DNA from: Anagrus nilaparvatae
Lineage: Eukaryota; Arthropoda; Insecta; Hymenoptera; Mymaridae
Length of the DNA: 64,000 bases
NCBI GenBank assembly: GCA_022575985.1
Contig: JAKSXM010000014.1
Coordinates: 4,774,001-4,838,000 of the forward strand
Direction of reading: 5' to 3'
In this document: positions 12,650-24,079 of the stretch, in pieces
Layout of the letters: each line of letters begins with the position of its first letter
How positions within the stretch are numbered: position 1 is the stretch's first letter
The notes under the pieces: model-generated
Told to the model about the DNA's origin: nothing
The model's input: only the letters and a program-made list of their open reading frames with translations
Databases searched by the model: none
Made by a program: the position numbers and the translations under genes

Positions 12650-12893
12650 TAATTTTATTGTCAATATAAAAATTTGAATTTTATTTCATCCACTCCGTAA
12701 TTAAACTCTGCGTCGATTAAAAAAAATTTTTTGTAAATAGCTCAAAATTTACTAAACTCGATTTTAATAAGCAAGTTTAAAAAATCCAACTTTTTTCCTA
12801 GTAAATTTTGAGCTATTTACAAATTTTTTTTTTTTTTAATCGACGCAGAATTTAATTACGGAGTGGATGTAATAAAATTCAAATTTTTATTTT
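12650..12893. mobile_element. ~240 bp foldback element
   Basis: Two near-identical inverted arms of about 95 bp (left with 'catccactccgtaattaaa' and 'ctgcgtcgattaaaaaaaa', right the complement) surround a loop of about 40 bp. The element would fold into one long hairpin. Target duplication is unclear. Confidence 0.6.
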
Positions 12894-13140
12894 TTTTTAT
12901 CTAGATAAATACAAAAAATTTCGAAATTGAAATAAAAAAAAATGTTACCCTGCCAAAAGTATAAATATTCTCTATTATGATTGAGTGCATAATTGAGCAT
13001 ATGCTTGAGCATATATCATAGCATATATCATAGCATATACTTTTAGTAGCGGAGCCCATACGATGTAGGGTGATTTTTTGACTAACCAAAGATAATTGCA
13101 AATGCACCGAACTACTTATATAAGGATGCCCACTGAGTCA

Positions 13141-16100
13141 TATCAAAGAAGATATACTAGTATAGAAGTCTATTTCTTTTATTATATTTCTGCTTGAATT
13201 TTAGTTAATTAGACGACGCTAGATGGAGTTATCTCCAACCTCTATTTCCCCTTCTTATATGGTATCGCATGATATCGAGTAAAAGATATAGTTAAGGAAA
13301 GGGGGTAAAATCTGGTAGCAGTAATTATACGCAAGTCAGATCAACTTGAAACCTTTTGCAATTTGTTAAGAAAGGTGTCTAGTTCAGAAGTAAACAACTT
13401 CCGTTGGTTGCCAAAAGGGTGGGGGGCGGGGGAGGTGGAACTCATTGGGGGGGGGGGTTAAAAAAAAAATAACCTAACCAATCGATAAATTATCATTTTT
13501 TAAGATAAAAACATTGATTGCAATTTTTCATAAAAATGCACCCCTTCCGAGTTACAGCGCAATGAAAAGTGTGATTTTTGCCAAAAAAAATTTTTTTTTT
13601 TTTAGTTTTTTTAATTTTATTTGGAATCTGGTAGAATTACAAAAAAAATTATATATTACTAATTTTAAGTATTTTTGTTGACAAAGACAGCGGTTTTTAT
13701 TTTTTTTGTGTACGAAAAATATTAAAGGAGATATGACAAGTCAAAAATGGTTGTTTAACGAAAAATCAAGAAACCGGATCGTTCTGGCGTAAAAATCTGG
13801 AAAAATATTACTTTTACAAAAAAAATTATTCTTATCATTTTTCAAGATGATAAAATTGGGAAAATTTTGAGACCACCTAGAACCGTTTAAAATAACCAGA
13901 AAAAAAGTTATGGGCAAAAAAAATTTTTTTCCAAAATTTTTCATGCCAATTTTTTAGCGCCATCTGGGCTGAGTTGCTTCGAAAAAAAAATCCTTCGGTG
14001 AAAAGTCAGAACACATGTTCCTAAATATGTCCAGCAATTTTTGACCCTATCGGGTAATTATTGTTTATGTTTTGGCCTGACAAAGTTGGGTAAAATCGTG
14101 TATTTTTTAAAACATTTTCAGTTTTTGGCCAGCAGCTTGAACATTATTTATTTTAAACAGCCAAGTTTTTTAGCATTTATTTCAAGTTGTTTGTACTTCA
14201 AGTTTTTGTTAAAATTTTTCGTCTGCAAGCAGATTTGGCCGTTTAAAATTGCCTATTTTATGTTTACAACGGTAAATGCTCTTTTTTGTCCGGCGAAATT
14301 AAAGAAAAATGGCCAATCCAATTAAAATTTTGCATATGACATGAAATTTTGGCGTTAACTTTAGCTTTGAAATGGTTCATTGTACATCTCGTTATCATTA
14401 GCCAAAAAAAAGTTATGGCCAAAATTCCTTTTTTTTCAGCAATTCCAAACAATTTTTATACTTAATCCATTAGGTCACTCGATTTCTAAGTTTTATGAAA
14501 AATTTTCGTACAGTACCTTATGTTTACATGATAACTGAATAAAATGCTGCTATAAAATTTCAAATTCAGACTTTTTTCAGCTGTAAATTAGCCGTTAAAC
14601 CTGAAGTAAGTAATAAATGTACGAAAGTCAAAGGTTTGTGTTTGCACACTGTGTGTGGGGGTGAAATTTGAGTTTAAATTTAGAAGTAAAAATTATTTTC
14701 ATTTACGGACTTTGAATAATTTTGATTTAGGAACTTTAAATAATTTTTCATTCCAAACTTAGAATAATTTCAATGAAGAGAGCTTAAGAGCTTTAAGAGC
14801 TTACTTACGACTTTTTTAAATTTTGTTTACATTTTGGGGTACTTTTCAGCCCCAGGATTGAAAATATTGTAACTTTTTTGGCTGTAAAACGAAATGGGGC
14901 AACAAAAAAAACTTAATACCTTTTTTTTCATTTTTTAAAAATTTGTAGTAGTCCCCCCCCCTTGGCTTAGGGGCTGAATTAATTTCTTAATAGTAAAAAT
15001 AAGACAAAATATTTTCGAAAAATTGATCCAAATACACAAAAAAATAATGAGGTCATGTTTTTTGTATTTTTTCTAATTCTGGGAGTAGTTTTTAACCCCC
15101 CTATTATTAAACCTTATATCTCAATATCGGGCCAATTTTTTGTACATTGTAGGGTACTTTTTACACCCAGGGTTGCAAATCTTGTTACTTTTTCTGCTGT
15201 AAAACGAAAAGAGGCAAAAAAAATTTAATAACAAATAAATTTAATTTTTTTTTTTTTATAAATTTAGGGGTAGTTTTAACCACCCCCCCCCCCCGGGGAA
15301 GGGGTATAATTAATTTCTTAATAGTAAATATAAGACAAAATATTTTCGAAAAATTGATCCAAATACAAAAAAAATAATAAGGTCATGTTTTTTGTATTTT
15401 TTCTAATTCTGGGAGTAGTTTTTAACCCCCCCTATTATTAAACCTTATATCTCAATATCGGGCAAATCTTTTGTACATTGTAGGGTACTTTTTAAACCCA
15501 GGGTTGCAAATCTTGTTACTTTTTCTGCTGTAAAACGAAAAGAGGCAAAAAAAATTTAATAACAAATAAATTTAATTTTTTTTTTTTTTAATAAATTTAG
15601 GGGTAGTTTTAACCACCCCCCCGGGGGAGGGGTGTAATTAATTTCATAATAGTAAATATACGATAAAATATTTTCAAAAAATTGATCCAAATACAAAAAA
15701 AAAAGGAGGTCATATTTTTTGTACTTTTTCTTACTCTGGGGGTAGTTTTAACCCCCCTATTATTAAACCTTATATCTCAATTTCAGTCCATAATAAAATA
15801 AATAAATATCTTCAATTAATTTTTCTAAAAAAATGCCATTCATTTGATAATTTTAGCAAAAATCCCAAAATTTTTAAAAACAACCCCTAAAAAAGGGTAG
15901 TTTTTACTGTTTACAGGGTGATTGAGAAATTTCTGACATTAAAATCGTAATCAGCGACCCAAAAAACCCCCTAGTACCTATTTTCAACAAAATTCATTTA
16001 ATATTTCCCGAGATATTAAATATTTATTTATTTTTGGCCAAAAAAAACAGTTTGGCCAATTTTTGCAACATTTCGGACTAATTGCAACCAACCAAAGTTG

Positions 16101-16355
16101 TTTACTTCTGAACTTGACACCTTTCTTGACAAATTGCAAAAGGTTTCAAGTTGATCTGACTTGCGTATAATTACTGCTTCATTTTACAAAAAAATTTACT
16201 TCCTCTCTTGGATTAATATTTTATTTTAAAAGTAAACTAGCGCTTGGCTTAAAGTAAAAGTCGGTGTTCGCGCGACCATACTACCAAAAGTCGCGTCAAC
16301 TCCGGCAGAAATATAACAAAAGAAATAAACTTCTATACTCGTATATCTTCTTTGG
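13141..16355. mobile_element. ~3.2 kb inverted-repeat element with internal tandem units, non-coding
   Basis: Outer arms: 'caaagaagatatactagta' at 13144 against its complement ending near 16355, with matching 'tttcttttattatatttctgc'. An inner, better matched pair of about 95 bp lies at 13316-13412 and 16085-16184 and includes TTGAAACCTTTTGCAA, related to the GAAACCTTTTGCATTCG arms of the elements at 139-1663 and 37015. Between them there is no convincing CDS, only AT-rich blocks, G or C homopolymer runs (for example at 13447) and tandem units (listed separately). Two nested elements sharing a centre are possible. Confidence 0.5.
14980..15790. repeat. ~327 bp tandem repeat, about 2.5 copies
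   Basis: Copies begin near 14980, 15309 and 15636 with 'aattaatttcttaatagta', continue through 'attttcgaaaaattgatcc' and 'aaccttatatctcaatatc', and end in C/G homopolymer runs (around 15284 and 15615). Non-coding. Confidence 0.75.
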
Positions 16356-16389
16356 TCATATGTTAAGAGCCTTTGCGTACCTAATTAGC

Positions 16390-16483
16390 CTAGGCTGGTT
16401 AGCAAAAAATCACCCAGGTGAAAATTTTCTAATCAGATGAAAATTTAGGATATCCATAAATACACCCCCCAGAAGCTAATTAC
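16390..16483. repeat. Module with TCACCCAGGTGA palindrome
   Basis: 'ggctggttagcaaaaaatcacccaggtgaaaa' style sequence, related to the modules at 16850-17400 and 54290-54840. See the corresponding finding. Confidence 0.4.
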
Positions 16484-16778
16484 CATGGACGCTAGATGAA
16501 AGGACCCCAAGTACCGTGTTAGTTAAGTGAGGCTAAATCAAATTCTTATACATGTAAAATAGGGTCTGAAAAATTGGGTCTTGCTCAATTATTTAGTTTC
16601 AGTAATTAATATAGGCATTATTTAATTAAATAATCGTAAAAAATTAAATTTCAAACTAAATACACTCAAAATTTTTTATCTAAGGCAAAAATATAATTTA
16701 TAATATTAATTTCAAATTTTCCTCAATTTATAACCTGAAATCATATTATGCTTGGGGTCCTTTCATCTAGCGTCCATG
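16484..16778. mobile_element. 295 bp hAT-like MITE with 8 bp duplication
   Basis: Inverted ends of about 28 bp start CATGGACGCTAGATGAAAGG and finish with the complement at 16778. The flanks carry an exact 8 bp duplication CTAATTAC at 16476-16483 and 16779-16786. Eight-base duplications are typical of hAT elements; no transposase is present. Confidence 0.8.
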
Positions 16779-17099
16779 CTAATTACAAATCGGTTTGTGA
16801 AAAAACCGGTGCCGACCTGAGGGGGGAGGGGTTAAAAAATTTTTGACCCAAGGTGAAAAAATTGTAACCGCAAAGGACTTTGGCTAATGAATGTACATGC
16901 CAAATGTAGCATGTGTGCCAATCCGTACCTTTAGGAAATGGTTCCGGGTGCAGTTATAAGGGTCAAAAGTACCCCCAAAATTATCACCTAGGTGAAAAAA
17001 TTCTAACCACATCAAATTTTGACAGTTGCTTTAGTTTTGTACCACTAGCCCGTGCCTTCAATGCTTTGGTAAAAAATAGGTGCTGAGGGGTGATATCCA

Positions 17100-18235
17100 C
17101 CCCCAAAGATTTTTTCACCAAGGTGATTTTTTCTAACCAGATGAGCTTTACATATATGATTTGTTATGGTGCCAATAACAAAAGTTTTAAACGATTTGTT
17201 AAAAATCCGGTACCAAGGGTAATTTTTCCCCATCCGTTTAACCCTAAAAGCAAGGTTTTTAATCAGTTTCAAAAGTTTTAGGCTCAAATATACCATCCAA
17301 GAAATTTTCGCATCATTGAGACTCTAATAACGTATGGTATCAACCCTTTGCAAAAAAAAATATTTTAAGGGGCAAAAACCAACCCCAAAAAATATTTCAC
17401 CAAGGTGATTTTTTCTAACCAGATGAGCTTTACATATATGATTTGTTATGGTGCCAATAACATTAGTTTTCAACGATTTGTTAAAAATCCGATACCGGGG
17501 GTGATTTTTGCCCCTTTGTTTAACCCTAAAAGTCAGGTTTTTAATCAGTTTCAAGACTTTTAGGCTCAAATATACCATCCAAGAAATTTTCGCATCATTG
17601 AGACTTTAATAACGTATGGTATCAACCCTTTGTAAAAAAAATATTATTAGGGGCAAAATCCAACCCCTAAAAATATTTCACCAAGGTGATTTTTTCTAAC
17701 CAGTTGAGCTTTACATATATGATTGTTTATTGTGCAAATAACATTAGTTTTCAACGATTTGTTTAAAATCAGGTACTGAGTGTGATTTTTGCCCCTCTGT
17801 TTAACCCTAAAAGTCAGGTTTTTAATCAGTTTCAAGAATTTTTGGCTCAAATATACAATCCAAGATATTTTTGCATCATTGAGATTTTATTAACTTATAG
17901 TATCAACTCTTTGCAAAAAAAATATTTTAAGGCGCGAAAACCAACCCCTAAAAATATTTAACCCAGGTGATTTTTTCTAACCAGATGAACTTAACATATA
18001 TGATTGTTTATTGTGCCAATAACATTAGTATTCAACGATTTGATAAAAGTAATGTACTAATGGGGATTTTCAACCCCCAGTTTAACCCTGAAAGTCAGTT
18101 GTTTATCAATTCAAAGACAAATATAACGCCGACTAACTTTTTTCATTATTGATACTTGAATAACATGTGGTATCAACCCTTTTAAAATCAAGTATTTTAT
18201 TAGTTGAGAACCAACCCTTAGAAATATTTCACCCA
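17100..18235. repeat. ~283 bp tandem repeat, four copies
   Basis: Units start near 17115, 17398, 17683 and 17960 with 'caccaaggtgattttttcta' and carry 'gctttacatatatgattt', 'caataacattagttttcaac' and 'ggctcaaatataccatccaa'. Copy 4 is the most diverged. Apparent short peptides here are shared between copies only because the DNA is; there is no codon signature. Confidence 0.8.
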
Positions 18236-18321
18236 TGTTTCAAACATGTGAACAAAATTGCAAAGAAACCTCCATACTTACATGCTTCAGCTGCTGGTCT
18301 TGAAATTTTAAACAAAATATT

Positions 18322-21300
18322 ACTGGTGGAAAAATCTACTGTGACCGTATCATGCTAAAAAATGCTAAAGTGTAAAATAAAAGTGTAAAAATATGGTTAC
18401 AGTGTACAGCAATGTGCAAAAAAGTACAAAAACGTGCATAAAAAATGTGCAAAAATGTGACAGGTTGCCGGTTCTATAAACAGTTTTGTACTTTTCTGCA
18501 CGTTTTTGAACATTTTATAATATTTGAGTATATTTTAGCATACTGTTGTACGTTTTTTTTAAACTAAAAAAATCCTTAATTTTTATGCTATTTTTTATTA
18601 TTATTAATAAGGATCAAGAAAACAAAATGATATTCACGAATAATAAAGAAATAAGAAATGGAAAACGAAAATAAAAGTAGAAATTATATTTTTTTAAGTT
18701 CTGATCCGAATTTGGTTTAATTGATACAGCAGAATAACTAAACTCCTGAAAATAATTAAAAATAAGTACATTCATATATTTCATTTTTTTTTTCTTTAGA
18801 GAAAAAACTTCAAAATTTGTAAAATATAAAAAAAGTTAGTTGATGGTATCAAGTCAAACTGGTTGGTAGCTTTAGCTCCAAATTTTTACAATTTGTAAAA
18901 AAATTCTTCTTGATGATTACTTTTTTAAAAAGTATTTACCCAGAAACTCTGCAAAAATAACCTAAAAATCCAAAAATATTTCTTCAAAACTTTCACTCAT
19001 AAAAACTTAATTTTTTTTAAAATTGTATTCAAATCTCGCAGTCATTTAACGAAGCAAACCAAACAAAACCTCAAGTCGAGAGGTTAAAAAATTTTTTTTT
19101 TGTAAATACTGGTGAATTATACTTAAAAAAATTCTGGATAAAAAGATTTTGCGTTATTATTTTATCTTGAAAATAATTATTTAAAAAAACTTGAGAATTA
19201 TTTAAAAAAAAAATATATTTATATTTCTTTCAAAAAATTCTTTTGAACGTAACTTGCTTTTTACTATTTAAAAAAAATTATTATCAGTAAATCAATTCAT
19301 AATTTAAAAAAAACACTTGGAGAAAAAAATTTTGAGCTAAAGCTACCGATCAGTTGACTTAATACCATCAACTAACTTTTTTTTATTTGCTGTTACGTAT
19401 GGTAGGTCAAAATTGATATGCCTAACATTTGATATAATATATATAAATAGTAAACCCTATATCCGATAGCTGTATTAATGTTACAGACGACATAGGAACC
19501 CGCAGGTGCACTTCTGCTGATGCTGATCTAGCACAATAGCGTGGGACCAAAAGTCAGCTATGACATAAATTAGTAGGGATTTATAGGCGTTATAAACTGC
19601 ATAAATCCCACCTCGCGATTCTTAGTAATAACTAGGGGCGCTTTCGCTAATTGGACGTGACGAGACCGACGCTTTTTTGTATTGGACGTTTCCCCAAAAA
19701 TCTCGCAATATGGGCAGATTCATTTTAGATTATATATTGCCCTTCAGGCGCCCAAATCGCATTCTTTAGAATCATAACCATCGTTAATTATAGTACTAAC
19801 TCTCGTTATTAAGTATCTTTTATAATTCGTTTGACTTAAAGACTTAGACAGTTTTATTATATTTACTTATAGTTAATAAAGTGAAAGTTATATATCAAAT
19901 CAGTTATCAGTTATTATTGTGACAATTCCTTCTGTAATTAAGAACTTAGCCTCAGGTTAGGTTCATCCAGCTTAGATCGAACCCGAACTCAACTACAAAT
20001 ACATCAACTATAAACCAACCAAATAATAACCATCCAACCTTATTAAAATACCTGGGGCAGTCAATATCCCCAGGATAAACTTATATTTCATATATTCATA
20101 ATTATTTATATTTACGTATCCCTTGGATAAAACCTCAGGATACATAACATTGCTTACTAACAAATCACTAAGCAACGCAATAAAATTTTAATTAATTCAA
20201 AAAAAAAACGACAAATAATTTTTTAATGCGTTGCTTAGTGATTTGTTAATAAACAATTTTAAAAAAAGTTAGTTGATGGTATTAACTCAAACTGATCGGT
20301 AGCTTTAGCTAAAAATTTTTGTCTTCAAGTTTTTCTTTAAAAATAATCAATTGATTTACTGATAATAATTTTTTTAAGATAGTAATAGTTACTTTCAAAA
20401 GAATTTTTTGAAAGAAATATAAATATATTTTTTTTTAAAATAATTCTCAAGCTTTTTTAAAGAATTTTCAAGATAAAATAATAACGCAAAATCTTTTTAT
20501 CCAGAAATTTTTTAAGTATAATTCACCAGTATTTACAAAAAAAAATTTTTTTAATCTCTCGACTTGAGGTTTTGTTTGGTTTGCTTCGTTAAATGACTGC
20601 GAGATTTGAATACAATTTTAAAAAAAATTAAGTTTTTATGAGTGAAAGTTTTGAAGAAATATTTTTGGATTTTTAGGTTATTTTTGCAGAATTTCTGGGT
20701 AAATAGACGCTTTTTAAAAAAGTGATCATCAAGAAGAATTTTTTTACAAATTGTAAAAATTTGGAGCTAAAGCTACCAACCAGTTTGACTTGATACCATC
20801 AACTAACTTTTTTTATATTTTACAAATTTTGAAGTTTTTTCTCTAAAGAAAAAAAATATGAAATATATGGATGTACTTATTTTTAATTATTTTCAGGAGT
20901 TTAGGTATTCTGTTGTATCAATTGAACCAAATTCGGAGCAGAACTTAAAAAAATATAATTTCTACTTTTATTTTCGTTTTCCATTTCTTATTTCTTGATT
21001 TTTCGTGAATATCAATTTCTTTTCTTGATCCTTATTAATAATAATAATAAAATATAGCATAAAATTTAAGGATTTTTTTAGTTTAAAAAAAACGTACAAC
21101 AGTATGCTAAAATATACTAAAATATTATATAATGTTCAAAAACGTGCAGAAAAGTACAAAACTGTTTATAGAGCCGGCAAATTGTCACATTTTTGCACAT
21201 TTTTTATGCACGTTTTTGTACTTTTTTGCACATCTATGTACACTGTAACCATATTTTTACACTTTTATTTTACACTTTAGCATTTTTTAGCACGATACGG

Positions 21301-21326
21301 TCATAGTAGATTTTTCCACCAGTGAT
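18322..21326. mobile_element. Long palindromic element, ~2.24 kb without its LTR insertion
   Basis: The left arm 18322-19380 and right arm 20267-21326 are highly similar inverted copies, beginning ACTGGTGGAAAAATCTACT and ending inward at GTTAGTTGATGG / CCATCAACTAAC. Around 18370-18480 and 21170-21290 the arms hold repeats of the type 'gtgcaaaaaagtacaaaaacg'. A small central hairpin (ACAAATCACTAAGCAACGC against its complement, 20159-20246) remains, and a solo LTR has inserted beside it. No coding sequence. Confidence 0.75.
19391..20149. mobile_element. Solo LTR, 759 bp
   Basis: The sequence runs from TGTTACGTATGG to ATACATAACA, so it has the TGTTA...TAACA ends of an LTR, and TTGC flanks it on both sides (19387-19390 and 20150-20153). 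A TATA-like 'tatataaatag' occurs near 19440 and AATAAA near 19877, as expected of an LTR. The GC content is higher than the surroundings. No internal retrotransposon sequence is present, so it is best read as a solo LTR left by recombination. A 4 bp duplication fits Gypsy-type integration, but the family is not identified. Strand is not certain; plus is favoured by the signals. Confidence 0.75.
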
Positions 21327-21870
21327 AGCTAATAAAACATAATATTGAATATTTTATTGTTACTGATATGGAATTAAAGCTATTTAGCAAAAATAGGTAT
21401 TTGACAAGTTATTTAATCAAATAATTCAAGGCTTGGTTTAAATAACTTCATTTTTAAGTAGATTTTATTACAATATATAAAAATAGCAAATTTTAAATAT
21501 TGCAATATCTTAGCCATATACATATAATTTAAAATATGTAGTATTATTTCTCGAGGAATCCGAATTTTTCATTTTTTTAAAAATCTTTTATGTAAAAACA
21601 TAAGCAGTTTTTATTGACTAAAATCGGAAAAAATGAAATTCTTAAAGTTTTAGCTTTTCATTTTTATTCTTATTATTTCACGGTTTTATTTAACTTGACT
21701 CGTCCGTTTACTCCAAAAATATAAATTGATTTTTCAGAAATTTCTGGTCAATTTTTTTGTTTTCTGATGGCAGATTCTTTTTATTATTCGGTGACATTGA
21801 CTTACAATAAAATTTTTATATTTTTGTCTCTCTAAGGTATTGCTTCTTATACGTAATTTTTTTTTATATA

Positions 21871-21979
21871 CACTCAGCGACTATTGGTATTGTGGCAGCA
21901 CCAACGTTCAAAATACAATAGACTAGTCTATTGTTCTTTTGAACGTTGGTGCTGCCACAATACCAATAGTCGCTGAGTG
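21871..21979. mobile_element. 109 bp perfect-hairpin MITE with TA duplication
   Basis: CACTCAGCGACTATTGGTAT opens a 42 bp arm whose exact complement ends at 21979. The loop is itself palindromic around CAATAGACTAGTCTATTG. TA flanks it at 21869-21870 and 21980-21981. The entire element folds into one stem. TA points to Tc1/mariner. Confidence 0.85.
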
Positions 21980-22118
21980 TAGGTATTTGTATTTAACTAT
22001 TTATGTAAGAAGAGCGTACGACGAAATAATATTATTCATTAATTTATGCGATACTCAGAATCTGCTAATAAAAAAAAGAATAATGCGTAACTCTATATAC
22101 TATATATATATGTTATGC

Positions 22119-22413
22119 CCGAAACGAGGTAACGGTCAGTTACGCGGAAGGGGACAGTCATCAGCCGGTTCAATAAAATATGAATAAAATTTGATAAGTC
22201 AAACAAATTTTTCAACTTATAATTAATCAGTACTATTCAAAAATGTATTTTAAATTTAAAAGAAATCAAATAAAAATTTTCTTATTTTCAATATACTCAT
22301 TTATGTAATTTGATGCCCCGTACCGCGGAACTGACAGGTTTACTGCCCCATTCCGCGGAACCAGACGATTTACTGTTCCATTTCACGGAATTGGCCGTTA
22401 CCTCGTTTCGGGG
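22119..22413. mobile_element. ~295 bp TIR element with internal CCGCGGAA tandem units
   Basis: The ends CCCGAAACGAGGTAACGG and CCGTTACCTCGTTTCGGG are inverted. Inside the right half, three units of about 29-30 bp (22315-22400) each carry a CCGCGGAA-like core ('taccgcggaactgacagg', 'attccgcggaaccagacg', 'tttcacggaattggccgt'), with one related GCGGAA near 22145. The GC content stands out. Target duplication is not clear. Confidence 0.6.
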
Positions 22414-24079
22414 TAATAAATATGCATAAATATATCGGCTAAAAAATACTTTGAAAAGTAAAAAGAAGGGTTCAAATTAATGTATATAAATGTAATCGAA
22501 CCTTAATTAAAAAGTAACTAATATGCTTTATAAGATTTTGGTTCCATTTAATAGAATGTTTTATAGTTCCTGGGATCACGCACACATATTTCATATACAA
22601 TTTATGTAATTTCATAATGACAAAAAATGGATTGTTGGTTATAGTGCAATAAACTCGCATACTAAAAGGAAGATAATTGTTCTTTTGAAATATAAAAAAA
22701 AAAATTCTTTTTCAGTCATTTTTATTTACCAGCAAGTTTGAACATTAATGACTAAGTACCAGGTGGTACCAGGGTAAGCCGATCTCACGATCGGGTTAGA
22801 GTCTCATCTGCAAAAATTTGTTTTTGTTATTATGAGTACAATAATTATAAATTAAAAACAAAAAAAATTATAAAAAATTATAAAAGTATATTTTTAAACT
22901 TTCTTTTTTTTTATAATGTTTAGATCTATAAAGGATAATGGAATAAGAAATATTCTTCTTAATAATAGTAAAGGAAAGAAATATTTATTAATGAAAATAA
23001 TTTTAAAAATAAAGTCATAAAACATTCTTCTTAAAACTATTAAAGAAAAAAAATATTTTTCTGTACTGCGGCCCGAGAAAACGTATTTCGCGTGCTGCGC
23101 GTGCGGCAAAGATGTATTTATTCTCACCCCAGTCGCAGAAAAGTTTTATACGACCCTCGGCCATAAACATTCTTTATTTTTCTGTATTTTTCTCTTTCTT
23201 TATTTTTCCTCGGCCATTCTTTATTTTTCTGCCCTAGAATCGTAATATACTATATATTTATTCCCTAACGTATTACATCATCATAAAAAAAAAATGTAAT
23301 TTCCTAATTTTGACAATTCTTTTCAAAATTTTATAATTGCTTTCGTTACCCTTCATAAGAATGCAGAAAATAGACTCTTAAAACGCATTAAAAAAAAAAA
23401 ATATTCAAATCAATTATAATAAACAGCTTTTTTTATTTTATTTATTTATTTTTTTATTAATTCACGTGGACATCATAAAATAAACATTAAAAAAAAAAAA
23501 AATTTCTAAGAAAAAAATAAAAAAAAAATTTAAAAGGTTTCTTTCAAGTAGGCGCAATAAAATTAATAAACAGATGACTTATACCTGAAATACACATCCA
23601 TTTAGTATAATAATATATAGTTATAGTTATAAATGTGTGTATATTTTAATTTTGGAAAATTCGAAGAAAGCGATTTTTCCCGAAAAGTACACATAGCATA
23701 GTAAAAATCGATCGCGTCGTTTTTGAGAAAAAATTTACAATCAAACAAAGCAACATACAAGATTTGCTCGTTTAATGTTATAAGATAAGTATAAAATAAA
23801 AATTTATAACTAAAAAAAAATTTTTAAAGCATGCTTTTATATAAACGCACAAAAAAGTAAATAAACTAGATCATTGCTAACAATGATAGACCGTGCGAAG
23901 CATAATAATACACTGTATTTTTTTTTTTTTTTTGAATATATAGTTGATAATTACTTTTGCAAGAATGTAAAATTTTTTTTCAACCAATTTGATTTGTTAA
24001 AATATTTGGTAACTTGCAATTATAATTATTATAGTATATTAAGTATCAAGGGCGTAATAAAAGTTTCGGCACTAGCGTG
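22414..24079. other. AT-rich spacer, no gene seen
   Basis: Contains a short direct duplication ('attcttcttaa' with 'aagaaa' blocks, about 22950-23060), a GC-richer patch near 23065-23120 and long A/T runs. I can support no exon, RNA gene or complete element. Confidence 0.4.

Noticed and set aside
14041..14452. Possible small membrane proteins
   Set aside because: T-rich low-complexity frames inside the large inverted-repeat element, with overlapping frames on both strands and no domain.
23065..23120. GC-richer patch as a promoter or gene start
   Set aside because: No adjacent frame, splice signals or repeat structure supports it.
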